Part shown: one piece after another, positions 18,000-27,900 of the stretch | Layout: each line of letters starts with the position of its first letter | How positions within the stretch are numbered: position 1 is the first letter of the stretch | From: Comamonas sp. lk | Lineage (GTDB): Bacteria > Pseudomonadota > Gammaproteobacteria > Burkholderiales > Burkholderiaceae_C | Direction of reading: 5' to 3' | NCBI GenBank assembly: GCA_945865425.1 | Contig: CAMBFN010000002.1 | Coordinates: forward strand, 1 to 52,297 | DNA length: 52,297 bases | Program-made: the position numbers and the translations under genes | Notes under the pieces: generated by a model | The model's database searches: none | What the model was told of the DNA's origin: nothing | The model's input: only the letters and a program-made list of their open reading frames with translations

Positions 18000-18275
18000 T
18001 CAGTTCGCCCGAGCCACCCACACCGTGGCGCCCTGCGGGCCATAGCGTTCGGCATGCGGCACATCGCGCGCAAGGCGAAAGCCTTGGCCCTGCGGGATAT
18101 GGCGCGTGCTGCCATCGACCGTCAGCCAGAACTCGCCGCGCACCACGCGCGCGCTGACGGCAAAGGCGTGGGTATGGGTATCGAGCTCCAGGCCCGGCGC
18201 CCATTCGCGCACCAAAATTTCATCAAAGCCTTCATCCATGGCTTGGGCGGTGAATGTTTCAAGCGTGGGTTCCAT
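18000..18275 (-). CDS. Small cupin-domain protein
   Basis: This 91-residue single-domain cupin has the metal-binding motif 1 in shortened form (GLELDTHTHAFAVSARVVRGEFWL: His-x-His, then Gly-Glu) and motif 2 around DVPHAERYGPQG (His). It probably binds one divalent metal; the function is unknown. ATG 18275 is chosen because AAGGAG lies seven bases before it; the in-frame TTG 18281 would add two residues. It precedes the BciA-like gene in the same direction and likely shares its transcript. Confidence 0.8.
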   Translation of the reverse strand: MEPTLETFTAQAMDEGFDEILVREWAPGLELDTHTHAFAVSARVVRGEFWLTVDGSTRHIPQGQGFRLARDVPHAERYGPQGATVWVARAN

Positions 18276-18344
18276 GGGCAATCTCCTTCAAGGGCTTCGC
18301 ATGCTAAAGGTCTAGGCACGCCTTGTCGCGTGCCGCCCGCATTG

Positions 18345-19430
18345 TCAGGGCACCAGGGTCAGAAATAGAAAGCTGGCAAACAAGACGAGGTGGATAGCGC
18401 CTTGCATCACGTTGGTCCGGCCCGAGCCCAGGGTGATGCTACCTACCAAAAAGGTCAGCGCCAGTAGTGCTACGTCCTTGGTTTCCAGACCCAGTGTCAG
18501 GGGTAGGTGCAGCAGCACGCAGGCCACTACCACCAAAGGAATCGTCAGACCGATACTTGCCAAGGCCGAACCGATGGCCAGGTTCATGCTGGTTTGCAAG
18601 CGGTCGGCGCGTGCAGCGCGGATGGCCGCCCAGGTCTCAGGCAGCAACACAATCAGCGCGATAACGATGCCCACCACCGCTGGCGGCGCCCGGTAAGCTT
18701 TGACCACGGCTTCAATGGCCGGCGAAAGCAGCTTGGCAAAACCGACCACGCACACCAGGGATAGCAGCAAAAGAAAAAAACTGATGCGCGTTTGCGTCAG
18801 GCCGGGTGGCTGCGCATGCACCGATTCATCGTCCGCGCTTTCCATGGGCAAAAAATAGTCGCGATGGCGCACGGTTTGGATAAACACAAACACTAGCCAC
18901 AAGGCTAGCGAAGAAAGTGCCACAAAAATTAGCTGTGCATCGGTGTAGGTACCTTCGGGTGAGCTGGTGGTGTAAAGGGGCATGATCAGCACCATCACCG
19001 ACAGCGTGGCCAGTGCGGCAAAGCCCGAGCCGGTGCCTTCGATTCGGAACAACTGCTCTTTGTGGTGCAAACCGCCTAGCAACAGGCAAATGCCGACCAC
19101 GCCATTGCAAGCAATCATGACTGCCGAATAAATCGTGTCGCGTGGCAGCGTGGCACTGGCCGTGGCGCCGGCCAGCATCATGGAAAGCACCAGCGCGGTT
19201 TCAATTACCGTAACGGCCAGCGCCAGCACCAGTGTTCCAAAAGGTTCGCCCAGCCGATGGGCAATCACCTCGGCATGGTGTACCGAAGCAATCACCGCTA
19301 GCAACAGGGCCAGCACCAGCCACAGGGCTTGCAGTCCAGGCAGCGATGCCCCCGTCACGCCATACAAAGCCAGAGCGCTTGCAATGGGAAAGAAGATGGG
19401 CCAACGATTCCAAATATTTTTACAGTTCAT
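18345..19430 (-). CDS. chaA: Calcium/cation:proton antiporter, ChaA family
   Basis: This 361-residue inner-membrane exchanger of the CaCA superfamily has about ten to eleven hydrophobic segments. The two alpha repeats typical of the superfamily are visible: AVTVIETALVLSMML (Glu in the first half) and IALIVLLPETWAAIRAARADRLQTSMNLAIGSALASIGLTIP (Glu plus N-x-x-x-G-S-x-x-x-S in the second). It should export Ca2+, Na+ or K+ against protons. ATG 19430 gives the length of E. coli ChaA; the frame open to 19529 adds a non-conserved extension. A perfect 6-bp hairpin (GGCACG/CGTGCC, 18315-18334) lies downstream on its strand and could end the transcript before the cupin gene. Confidence 0.9.
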   Translation of the reverse strand: MNCKNIWNRWPIFFPIASALALYGVTGASLPGLQALWLVLALLLAVIASVHHAEVIAHRLGEPFGTLVLALAVTVIETALVLSMMLAGATASATLPRDTIYSAVMIACNGVVGICLLLGGLHHKEQLFRIEGTGSGFAALATLSVMVLIMPLYTTSSPEGTYTDAQLIFVALSSLALWLVFVFIQTVRHRDYFLPMESADDESVHAQPPGLTQTRISFFLLLLSLVCVVGFAKLLSPAIEAVVKAYRAPPAVVGIVIALIVLLPETWAAIRAARADRLQTSMNLAIGSALASIGLTIPLVVVACVLLHLPLTLGLETKDVALLALTFLVGSITLGSGRTNVMQGAIHLVLFASFLFLTLVP

Positions 19431-19544
19431 CAGTACTTGTGCCTGTGCGTTAAGCCCACCTATTGCCCTGACTCGGTGTAGTGGTTCTCCCAATGTCGAA
19501 ACAATAGTAAATAAATTATGTATGCCCAAGTAGGAGAAGTCGCC

Positions 19545-19712
19545 ATGTCCATGCTATCGATCGCCCGTTCCGCCTTGGCCCAACGCGGTGCCTTGCGCAA
19601 GGCCCGCCGTCTTGCCTACGCGCGTGCCCAAGCCAGCCAGGGCTTGGTGCGTAATCCGCTCGTGTGGGCCTTTGGCCTGCTGCTGATCGCCTTTGCGGCG
19701 GCCTGGGACTAA
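19545..19712 (+). CDS. Small membrane protein of unknown function (55 aa)
   Basis: This is a 55-residue frame with a basic N-terminal half (several Arg in RGALRKARRLAYARAQA) and a single hydrophobic C-terminal segment (NPLVWAFGLLLIAFAAAWD), as in a tail-anchored small membrane protein. The ATG at 19545 is preceded by AGGAG at 8 bases; an upstream in-frame ATG at 19518 has no ribosome site. It is divergent from chaA and followed by a strong hairpin, which supports an independent small gene. I do not recognise the family. Confidence 0.55.
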   Translation: MSMLSIARSALAQRGALRKARRLAYARAQASQGLVRNPLVWAFGLLLIAFAAAWD

Positions 19713-19722
19713 AAAGTTATGC

Positions 19723-19786
19723 GGCCTGCAAATTGGTTGCAGGCCACGCAAGCACAATAGCCTGGTGCACCCAACCTTTGGTGCAC
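19723..19786. terminator. Two consecutive perfect hairpins after the small gene
   Basis: Hairpin 1: GGCCTGCAA (19723-19731) pairs perfectly with TTGCAGGCC (19737-19745) around a 5-base loop. Hairpin 2: GTGCACC (19765-19771) pairs with GGTGCAC (19780-19786). Neither is followed by a clear T tract. They fill most of the 129 bases between the small gene and the EamA transporter; terminator or RNA-stability roles are both possible. Confidence 0.5.
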
Positions 19787-19841
19787 AAAATGCCATCGGC
19801 CCCTAGCGCCAATCTAAATTGCGCCCAGCGCACTAGCAAAT

Positions 19842-20783
19842 ATGTCGTCCAGCCCTGTTCCTTCTTCCGCATGGGCTGCCAACGGGGCATGCATGTTGTC
19901 CATGCTGGTCTGGGCAATGGGCCTGCCCGCTGCCAGTCTGTTATTGGATACGGTACCGCCGCTGCCCTTGACAGCGGCACGCATGCTGATGGCGGCGGCT
20001 TGCTTGCTGCCCTTTTGGTGGTGGATTGAAGGCGCAGAGGCGTTGCGCAAGGCACCCTGGTGGCAAGGGCTTCGCGTGGGCGGTTCCACCATCGGGCTAG
20101 GGGCTTTTTTGATGGTGGTCGGCCAGGGTATGACCGATGCCGTTACGGTGGCGGTTATTTCGGCCGCTATGCCGGTAGTGGGCATCGCCATCGAAGTGCT
20201 GCTCGATGGCCGCAATCTCAGCCGGGGCTTGGTGATCGGCGTGGCGCTCAGTTTGCTTGGCGGTGTAATGGCGCTCGATGGCGGTAATCAGCAACTCGCC
20301 TTGGGCTTGGGCGCCCTCATAAGTTTTGCCTCGGTGCTGGTCTATACCTTGGGCTCGCGCATGACGGTGACTTCCTTTCCCGACTTAAGCCCCCTGGGCC
20401 GCACCACGGTCACCTTGACGGGCGCTGCGGTGCTTACCACCCTGGCCGCCTGCCTCGCCGCATTGGCCGGTGCGCCACCGCCGCAATGGGCCGCGCTGGG
20501 TTGGCGTGAGCTCGGTGCCTTGGCTATTTTTGCTATTGGCGGACTGGCCATCAGCCAGGTGCTGTGGATACGCTCGGTAGGGCAATTGGGCATTGCCTTA
20601 TCGTCACTGCATATCAATGCAACGCCGTTTTATGTGATGCTGATTTTGTTTGCATTAGGCGGCGCATGGAACTGGACGCAGGCCGCTGCCGCGCTGCTTG
20701 TTGGCGTCGGGGTCTTCATCGCGCAGGGCATCTTTTTCAAGGCGGTAACTGAAGCGCCAAACCAAGCCCCTATTGAACGCTAA
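19842..20783 (+). CDS. EamA/DMT family transporter
   Basis: This 313-residue drug/metabolite transporter has ten predicted helices in two five-helix EamA repeats (MLSMLVWAMGLPAASLLLD onward, and LGLGALISFASVLVYTLGS onward). In the second repeat HINATPFYVMLILFALGG replaces the usual 'P-x-x-a' loop of the family. Such proteins export amino acids, nucleotides or other metabolites; the substrate cannot be inferred. It converges on the M16 peptidase gene with 39 bases between stops. A 6-bp stem (ATCACG/CGTGAT, 20786-20813) in that gap could be a weak terminator. Confidence 0.88.
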   Translation: MSSSPVPSSAWAANGACMLSMLVWAMGLPAASLLLDTVPPLPLTAARMLMAAACLLPFWWWIEGAEALRKAPWWQGLRVGGSTIGLGAFLMVVGQGMTDAVTVAVISAAMPVVGIAIEVLLDGRNLSRGLVIGVALSLLGGVMALDGGNQQLALGLGALISFASVLVYTLGSRMTVTSFPDLSPLGRTTVTLTGAAVLTTLAACLAALAGAPPPQWAALGWRELGALAIFAIGGLAISQVLWIRSVGQLGIALSSLHINATPFYVMLILFALGGAWNWTQAAAALLVGVGVFIAQGIFFKAVTEAPNQAPIER

Positions 20784-20822
20784 CCATCACGGACTATGGT
20801 GTTGCCTCGTGATAAGGAAATG

Positions 20823-23570
20823 TCACTGCGCAGCCGCTTTAGCCGCTCCCGCGAAGTCACCGGCGTGTACCTGCACCAAGCGGCTCCAATCCATGTACTT
20901 GCGGATTGCTGCATTCACTTCTCCTAGGCTGGCCGCCTCAATTTTTGCTAGACGTTGCGCGGTGTAGTCCATAGTGCGCCCGGTACTTAGTTGGCCAAGC
21001 AGGGTGCCGCTTAATGCGCCGTCCTGTGCCAGCGAAATTTTGCTTGCTTCGAGCATCGATTTTTTTGCGTCGGCCAGTTCTTGCGCTGTGACGCCATCGC
21101 GCACCAAGCGCTCGGTTTCTTCGCGTAGGGCAGTTTGCAAACGCGCCAGGTTTTGTGGCGCATGAATTGCATACAAAATCAAATCGGCAACCGGCTCAAA
21201 ACTACTGGCCGATAACTGGCTACCGGCGGAATAGCTGATACCTTCTTTTTGCCGCAGACGCTCTTCTAAGCGGTTGTTGGAGCCGCCGCCCAGCACGCGA
21301 TTGCCCAGGGCCAAAGCGACAAAGTCGGGCGCATCGTCGCGCACGCTCAGCGGCAGGGCTGCCAAATACATGGCATTAGGCTTGTCCGGTGCCGCCAGCA
21401 TCACGCGCGCAGGGTCGGCGCTATAGGCGTTTTTCGTCAGACGCGCATAGGATTTGCCGCTGCGCCAGTCGTCCCACAGGGTTTGGCTTTGGGTTTGCAC
21501 TGCATTGGCATCGAAGTCGCCCACCATGGCCAGCTTAGCGTTACTGGCGCCGTAAAAAGCTTTGTAAAACCCTTGTACGTCTTGCACGCTGGCAGCGCGT
21601 AAATGGGCCAGAATTTCATCAAAGCTCAAGACTTTGCGCACATCGCCCGCTGGGTAGTTGTCCAGCGCTTTGCGCAGGGCTTGCGATGCCATGGCCTGCG
21701 GATCGCTGCGCTGCGACTCAATCTGGGCAATGCGCTCTTTGCGCAGCAGTTCAAACTCGGCAGGCAGCAGCATGGGCGCGCGCGCAATGTCGCGCACAAT
21801 GTCCAGCACCTGGGGCAGATGCTGACGCACCGTCTCAAAACTAATGTTCACGCTGGTACCACCGCCGTCCACGCTGATCTTGGCTTTGAGTTCATCCAAG
21901 CGGCTGCTCAATGCCGCGCGGCTCAGCGTGCCGGCGCCGCGCATCAGCATGCGCGCCGTCAGCCCAGATACCGTGGCCTGGCCTTGCAGCGATTGGGCAT
22001 CGCCAAAGTCCAACTGCAATTGGCCGCTCACGGTTTGACCACGGGTTTTTTTACTCAAAAGCGCTAATTGCATGCCCCCGGGTAGCGTGCTGCTTAACGT
22101 GCGTTTGCCGATATGGGCGGGGCTGGCATCAAAGTTTTCGCCCGCATTTACTGCCGCGCGTCCCTGGTACTTGGCTAGGAGCGCCGTGATATCTACCGGC
22201 TCGGGTAGGACGCTACGCTCGGGCGCGGCCGTGGGGATGAACTGGCCGAAGGTGCGGTTGCTTTCTTTGAAATAGTTTTCCGCTACGGCTTGCACTTGCT
22301 GCACGGTCAGCGCATCTAAGCGGTCGCGCTCTAAAAAGAACAAACGCCAGTCGCCATGCGCAATACTTTCGGACAGTTGCATCGCCAGTCGCTGTGGGTC
22401 GTTCATGGTGTCGTCAAAGCCGACCATCAGGCTGGTTTTGGCGCGCTGCAACTCCTGTTGGGTCACCGGCTGGGATTTGATATTTTCCAAAGCCACTTGC
22501 ATTGCAGCGCGCAAGTCGGGGATGGATTGGTCTTTGCCCAGCTCGGCCATGAAAAGAATATAGCCAGGTTCGGTCAGCGAAAAATTCCAAGGCGCAATCG
22601 ACACGGCTTTGTTTTTCTCTACCAATTCTTTGTGCAAGCGCCCATTTGGGGTGTCGGCCAATATCTCGGACAGTGCTTGCATGGCCACCGCGTCCGGGTG
22701 GCTGGCCGCTGCAGTGTGGTAGAGCACGCCGGCCAGCTGTGTATCGCCTACGCGCTTGATATTGACTTCGCGCGCTCCCTGTTGCACCGGGTCACGGGTG
22801 TACGTTAGCGGCAGGCTACGCGCCGGTTTGGCGATGGCGCCGAAATAGCGCTCCACCAGCGCCAAGGTTTTGGCCACATCCAACTTGCCGGTAATGATGA
22901 GCACTGCATTGTCCGGCTGGTAATACTGGCGGTAAAAGGCTTGCAAGTTTTCAATACGCACATTTTCTACATCGCTGCGTGCACCGATGGTGGACTTGCC
23001 GTAGTTGTGCCAGTCATAAGCCGTGGCCACCATGTATTTCCATAGCGTGCGCCGGGGGTTGTTCTCGCCCATTTCCATTTCATTGCGCACCACGGAAAAC
23101 TCCGTTTCCAGATCTTTGCGCGCAATAAAGCTATTGACCATGCGGTCCGCTTCCATCTCCAGCGCCCACTGCAAGTTGTCGTCGTTAGCGGCAAAGGTTT
23201 CGAAGTAATTGGTGCGGTCGTAGGAGGTGGTGCCATTAAAGCGCATGCCGCGCTTGCCCAACTCTTGCATGATGTTGCCGCGCGAGGGCGTGCCTTTAAA
23301 CACCAGGTGCTCCAGTAGGTGTGCCATGCCGGTTTCGCCATAGTTTTCATGCCTGCTGCCCACCAGATAGGTGATGTTCACCGTTGTGGTTGGCTTGGAG
23401 GCATCGGGGGCGAGCAGGACGCGTAAGCCATTGCTTAGGCGGTATTCGCTCACGCCTTCGACCTGGGTGTACAAGCTAGCGGCCGTGCTGGCCTGCACCA
23501 TGGATGGTGCTAGAAAGCCGTTTATTGCGATGCCCAAGGCCAGCAGGGCCGCATTGCAGGAGATTCGCAT
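20823..23570 (-). CDS. Secreted M16 zinc metallopeptidase (two-domain, pitrilysin-like), paralog A
   Basis: This 915-residue protein has a signal peptide (to about QAS at 26-28) and two M16 repeats. The inverted zinc motif HLLEH is at residues 84-88, with the distal Glu in NEMEMGENN at about 164, the spacing (76) of active M16 enzymes. The second half lacks the motif and supplies the closing lid. AAAGGA precedes ATG 23570. It is probably periplasmic and degrades peptides. It is a close paralog of the gene at 36369-39155: a stretch of about 180 residues around the active site is nearly identical. It is divergent from the RND efflux genes. Confidence 0.93.
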   Translation of the reverse strand: MRISCNAALLALGIAINGFLAPSMVQASTAASLYTQVEGVSEYRLSNGLRVLLAPDASKPTTTVNITYLVGSRHENYGETGMAHLLEHLVFKGTPSRGNIMQELGKRGMRFNGTTSYDRTNYFETFAANDDNLQWALEMEADRMVNSFIARKDLETEFSVVRNEMEMGENNPRRTLWKYMVATAYDWHNYGKSTIGARSDVENVRIENLQAFYRQYYQPDNAVLIITGKLDVAKTLALVERYFGAIAKPARSLPLTYTRDPVQQGAREVNIKRVGDTQLAGVLYHTAAASHPDAVAMQALSEILADTPNGRLHKELVEKNKAVSIAPWNFSLTEPGYILFMAELGKDQSIPDLRAAMQVALENIKSQPVTQQELQRAKTSLMVGFDDTMNDPQRLAMQLSESIAHGDWRLFFLERDRLDALTVQQVQAVAENYFKESNRTFGQFIPTAAPERSVLPEPVDITALLAKYQGRAAVNAGENFDASPAHIGKRTLSSTLPGGMQLALLSKKTRGQTVSGQLQLDFGDAQSLQGQATVSGLTARMLMRGAGTLSRAALSSRLDELKAKISVDGGGTSVNISFETVRQHLPQVLDIVRDIARAPMLLPAEFELLRKERIAQIESQRSDPQAMASQALRKALDNYPAGDVRKVLSFDEILAHLRAASVQDVQGFYKAFYGASNAKLAMVGDFDANAVQTQSQTLWDDWRSGKSYARLTKNAYSADPARVMLAAPDKPNAMYLAALPLSVRDDAPDFVALALGNRVLGGGSNNRLEERLRQKEGISYSAGSQLSASSFEPVADLILYAIHAPQNLARLQTALREETERLVRDGVTAQELADAKKSMLEASKISLAQDGALSGTLLGQLSTGRTMDYTAQRLAKIEAASLGEVNAAIRKYMDWSRLVQVHAGDFAGAAKAAAQ

Positions 23571-23636
23571 AGAGATTCCTTTGACGCTTGGCTACATAGA
23601 TCTGCACCAATGCATTCGATTCTGGCATACCAGCTT

Positions 23637-23657
23637 GGGTAAACCTACTATTTACCC
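23637..23657. promoter_or_regulatory. Perfect inverted repeat between divergent genes (candidate operator)
   Basis: GGGTAAA (23637-23643) and TTTACCC (23651-23657) form a perfect 7-bp dyad with a 7-base spacer in the 226-base region between the M16 peptidase (start 23570) and the RND adaptor (start 23797). The size and spacing suit a dimeric repressor. No regulator gene is adjacent. The rest of the region holds no gene I can support. Confidence 0.45.
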
Positions 23658-23796
23658 TGTCCAAATTGGCTGTCCTGGGGCTGCTCAGCGCTAACCTAGA
23701 ATCCCCGGGTAGTTGAAATTATTGGCCCAGCGCCCAATCAATGCGGCTCCCATGCTAGTTACAAGCTAGGGTTTTCCCTTGAGCCAGCCCGAATTT

Positions 23797-24930
23797 ATGA
23801 AACGTATACCCCTACTTTTGTGCATCGTTCTTATCGTGGCAGCCTGTAAAAAGACGCCTGACACGACCGAAACTGTCGGCCTGCCCGCAGCGCCTTTGCT
23901 GATTGCGCCAGAGGATCTGGTGACCGTGTCTGACGGCGCCGCTGGCGGCGGGCCGCTCATTTCGGGCTCTATCCTTGCCGAGCGTAAGGCAGACCTGCGC
24001 GCAGAGGCCTCAGCGGTAGTGCTTGAGGTGCTTAAAGATAACGGCGATGTGGTACGCCGGGGTGATTTGCTGGTTCGGCTCGACGAAACAGCCATTCGCG
24101 ACAACCTCAATGCCGCCGAAGACAGCGCCCGCAATGCCGGCTTTCAGTGGGAGCAGGCCAAGCGCAACTTGGAGCGCCTCAAAACCCTGCGCGCCAGCGG
24201 CATGGCTACCTTGCAATCGATCGATGATGCCGAAATTCGTGCCAATTCGGCACAAAACGAGGTATCTGGCGCCAACTCACGCGTAGCGCTGGCGCGTCAA
24301 CAGCTGCAGCGCACCCAAGTCCGCGCGCCTTTTGATGGTGTCATCGGCGAGCGCAAGGCCTCCCCTGGCGACACTGCCTCCGTGGGCAAGGAATTGCTCA
24401 AGGTCATCGACCCTGCTAGCCTGCGCTTGGTGGGCCGCGTCTCGGCCGACCAGGCCGGCCGGGTGAAGTTGGGCCAAGCGGTGCGCTTTCGCGTCAATGG
24501 CTATGGCGACGAGAGCTTTGACGGCAAAGTCACCCGCATCGATCCCACGGCCAATGAGGCTACCCGCCAACTTGAAGTGCTGGTCGCATTTACCGGGCCT
24601 GCGCGCCCGCGCGTGTCCGGCCTATATGCGGAAGGTCAAATCAGCAGCGAGGCAAATGGCCAAAGGGTTCCAGTGGTCGATGAGTCGGCAATTCAGCGTC
24701 TGGGCGATGGCAGCTTTGTCTGGCGGGTGGACGCCAGCGTCGTGCACAAGGTGGCGGTTAGCCTGGGAAACCGTGATATCCGCAGCGGCCAGTATGCGGT
24801 GCAATCTGGGGTTCAAACCGGTGATCGGCTGCTGCGCAATCCGGGCAGCAGTTTAAAAGATGGCCAAGCCATAAGTCTGGTGGTGGCACCTGCGCAGGCC
24901 AAGCCTAATGCTGCGGCATCGGGGCTATAA
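23797..24930 (+). CDS. RND efflux periplasmic adaptor (membrane fusion protein), lipoprotein
   Basis: This HlyD-like adaptor of 377 residues connects the inner-membrane RND pump to an outer-membrane channel. It has a short signal and lipobox (VLIVAAC). The order is: first barrel/lipoyl half (ERKADLRAEASAVVLEVLKDNGDVVRRGDLLVRLDE), a coiled-coil hairpin from about 105 to 170 (RDNLNAAEDSARNAGFQWEQ onward), second lipoyl half (VRAPFDGVIGERKASPGDTASVG), beta barrel and a membrane-proximal domain. ATG 23797 is chosen since it gives the lipoprotein signal; the in-frame TTG 23779 would extend it by six residues. The permease starts 3 bases after its stop codon. Confidence 0.92.
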   Translation: MKRIPLLLCIVLIVAACKKTPDTTETVGLPAAPLLIAPEDLVTVSDGAAGGGPLISGSILAERKADLRAEASAVVLEVLKDNGDVVRRGDLLVRLDETAIRDNLNAAEDSARNAGFQWEQAKRNLERLKTLRASGMATLQSIDDAEIRANSAQNEVSGANSRVALARQQLQRTQVRAPFDGVIGERKASPGDTASVGKELLKVIDPASLRLVGRVSADQAGRVKLGQAVRFRVNGYGDESFDGKVTRIDPTANEATRQLEVLVAFTGPARPRVSGLYAEGQISSEANGQRVPVVDESAIQRLGDGSFVWRVDASVVHKVAVSLGNRDIRSGQYAVQSGVQTGDRLLRNPGSSLKDGQAISLVVAPAQAKPNAAASGL

Positions 24931-24932
24931 AC

Positions 24933-27900
24933 ATGTTTTTATCGGATTTCAGCATCCGCCGCCCGATTGCTACGGTGGTGCTCATCCTGGGGTTGATGGC
25001 CCTGGGCCTGATGGCGCTCAACAAGTTACGCGTCAACCAGTTCCCCGATATCGAAAACCCTGGTCTTTTTATTTCTATCGCCTATCCGGGTGCCTCGCCC
25101 GACACGGTGGAGCGTGAAGTCGTTAATCGGCTGGAAAAGTCACTCCAAAGTGTTGCGGGTGTAGAGAAAGTCTGGTCTACGAGCGCCGAAGGCAACGCCC
25201 GCTTTGATATGCAGTTCGCGTTTGGCAAAAACATGATCGAAGCGGGCGACGAAGTGCGGGGGGTGATTGCCTCGGTGCGCTACAAGCTGCCCATCGAAAT
25301 GCGCGAACCGGTGATCCGCCGCTACGACCCCTCTGCCCAGCCCATCATCAACCTGGCCTTGTCCAGCAGCAGCCAAAGTCATGCCCAAATTTCGCGCCTC
25401 GCAGAAGATGTGCTAGCCGACAAGTTGCGTGCTTTGCCCGGCGTGGCCGCAGTCACTGTATCGGGTTCACTCAAGCGCGAACTATCCGTGTTGCTGCGTA
25501 CTGCCAAGCTTCGCGAATACAAGGTATCGGTGGGCGAGGTCGTCAATGCCATTCGAGCGCAAAACGCCAATGCCCCCGTGGGCAAACTGCGTGGCCCCTA
25601 TGAAAACGACAGTATCCGCCTGGTAGGGCGCATCGCGGAACCCCAAGACTTTAGACAAATAGTCGTTAAGCGCATGGGGACGCAACTGGTGCGCCTGGAG
25701 CAAGTGGGCACGGTGGAAGACGGATTTGCTGATCTCGATGGCATAAGTACCCGTAGTGGCAAGCCCAATGTGGGCATTTTCGTGACCCGTTCGCGTGATG
25801 CCAGTACCGTGTCGGTCGCCAAGGCCGTGCGCGAGGCCACCAAAGAATTCAACGCCCAACTGGCCAAGAACAGCCCCGGTACCGTCCTGGAGATTACCCG
25901 CGACGGCGGCAAAGACGCGCAGAACAGCCTCAATAACGTGATCGAATCGCTGGTACTCGGAGCTGGGCTGACGATCGTGGTGGTTTACGCTTTTCTGAAC
26001 TCCTGGCGCTCCACCTTGATTACCGGATTGAGCCTGCCCACCTCGGTCATTGCCGCGTTTATCGGCGTTTGGTTGTGTGGCTTTACCCTCAATTTCATGT
26101 CTTTGCTCGGTTTGTCGCTGGCAATTGGCGTGCTTATTGACGATGCTATTGTGGTGCGGGAGAACATCGTGCGCCATATGCAGCGTGGCTCGGATAGGCG
26201 CACCGCCGCTTTGGAAGGCACTGCCGAAATTGGGCTGGCGGTGACGGCAACCACCCTGTCCATCATGGCGGTGTTTTTGCCGGTGGCTTTCATGCCCGGT
26301 GGGGCGGGTGAATGGTTTCGGCCTTTTGCCTTGACGGTGGCCTGCTCGGTGATGGTCAGTTTGGTGATTTCGTTCACTTTGGACCCCATGCTTTCTGCCT
26401 ACTGGGGCGATCCTTCAGACCACCATAGTGCACCTAAAGGCCCGTTGGGGCGCAGGCTGCAAGTATTCAATGACTGGTTTGACCGCCAGGCCGATCGTTA
26501 TGCCGGTGTGATTGCCTGGGCTTTGCACCACCGCCGCGCTATGGGGCTGATCGCCCTGAGTTCATTGATTGCCGCCATTGCACTGCATATGCGCTTTGGT
26601 GGCTCGGCCTTTTTGCCTGCCGCCGATTCGGGCAATCTGATGATTGATGTGCGCACGCCCGCTTCTTCCTCACTCGAGTACGCGCGACTCAAGATGGAGC
26701 GGGCCGCCGAAATTGCCCGCACGCTGCCCGAGACGCGTGAGACCAACAGTAATATTGGTCCCAACGGGGGACGCATTTACGTGGACATCGGCCCGCGCAA
26801 GGACCGACGCCGCAGCGCCAAAGAAGTGGCTATGGAACTGCGGGAGAAAATCCGACCACTCATTGGCGCTGAATTCACCGTGTTTGACGACTTGGGTAAT
26901 GGCGCGCGCAAGCCAGTGCAAATCGAATTCACGGGACCTGACTCTCGCCGATTACTGGAGATCACCAACCGCTTTATGGAAAAACTGCGCCAGGTACCTG
27001 GCGCTGTAGATGTGGGCCTGTCTGAGCAAGATCCGAGCAAAGAGCTTCGCATCGAACTCAATCGCGGGCTGGCCAACTCCATGGGGATTTCTGCCAATGA
27101 TGCGGCCCAGGCCCTGCGCGTCGCGTTTGCGGGGGTCGAGGTGGGCGACTGGGTGGATCCAACCGGCGAGACGCGTGATGTGGCCGTGCGCCTGCATCCT
27201 AGCGACCGACTATCGCGTGAAAACATCGAGCGTCTGCCCATCGCGATCAGCGGCACGGGCGAGTTGGTGCCTTTGGAGCAAATTGCCACGATTACGATGG
27301 GTAAAGCACCTTCCACAATTTCGCACAGCGAAGGCAAGCGCGTGGTGACGGTGGCGGCCAATGTCCAGGGCCGCTCCAACGGCGAAGTGACCGCTGATGC
27401 GCTGAAACTGGCACAGGCCATGGACTACCCCCCCGGCTACGGCTTGGAATTAGCTGGTGCTGGCCAAGACCAAAAAGAGCTTTTCACCGAAATGCTGATT
27501 GCCCTGGTCAGTGGCATCGGTCTGATGTACCTGATTTTGGTGATCCAATTTAGCTCGTTCATTGCGCCATTGGGCGTGATGTTGTCTTTGCCTTTGTCAC
27601 TCATTGGTGTCGTCATTGCTTTGTTGCTCACAGGCGGTACGCTCAATCTCATGAGCTTTATCGGCATCATCATGCTCATGGGTCTGGTGGCAAAGAATGC
27701 GATTTTGTTGCTCGATGCGGCGCGCAAAGAAGAGGCTGGTGGCGTCAATCGTGAGGAAGCTTTGATGCACGCGGGCCGGGTACGTCTGCGTCCGATTTTG
27801 ATGACCACTTTTGCGCTGATCGCGGGCATGATGCCGGTGGCGCTGGGGCTGGGTGAGGGGGGCGAGTTTTACCAGCCACTGGCCGTATCCATCATCGGTG

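Noticed and set aside
25482-26177. 231-residue minus-strand frame opposite the RND permease
   Set aside because: Typical antisense shadow of a GC-rich gene; no domain or ribosome site.
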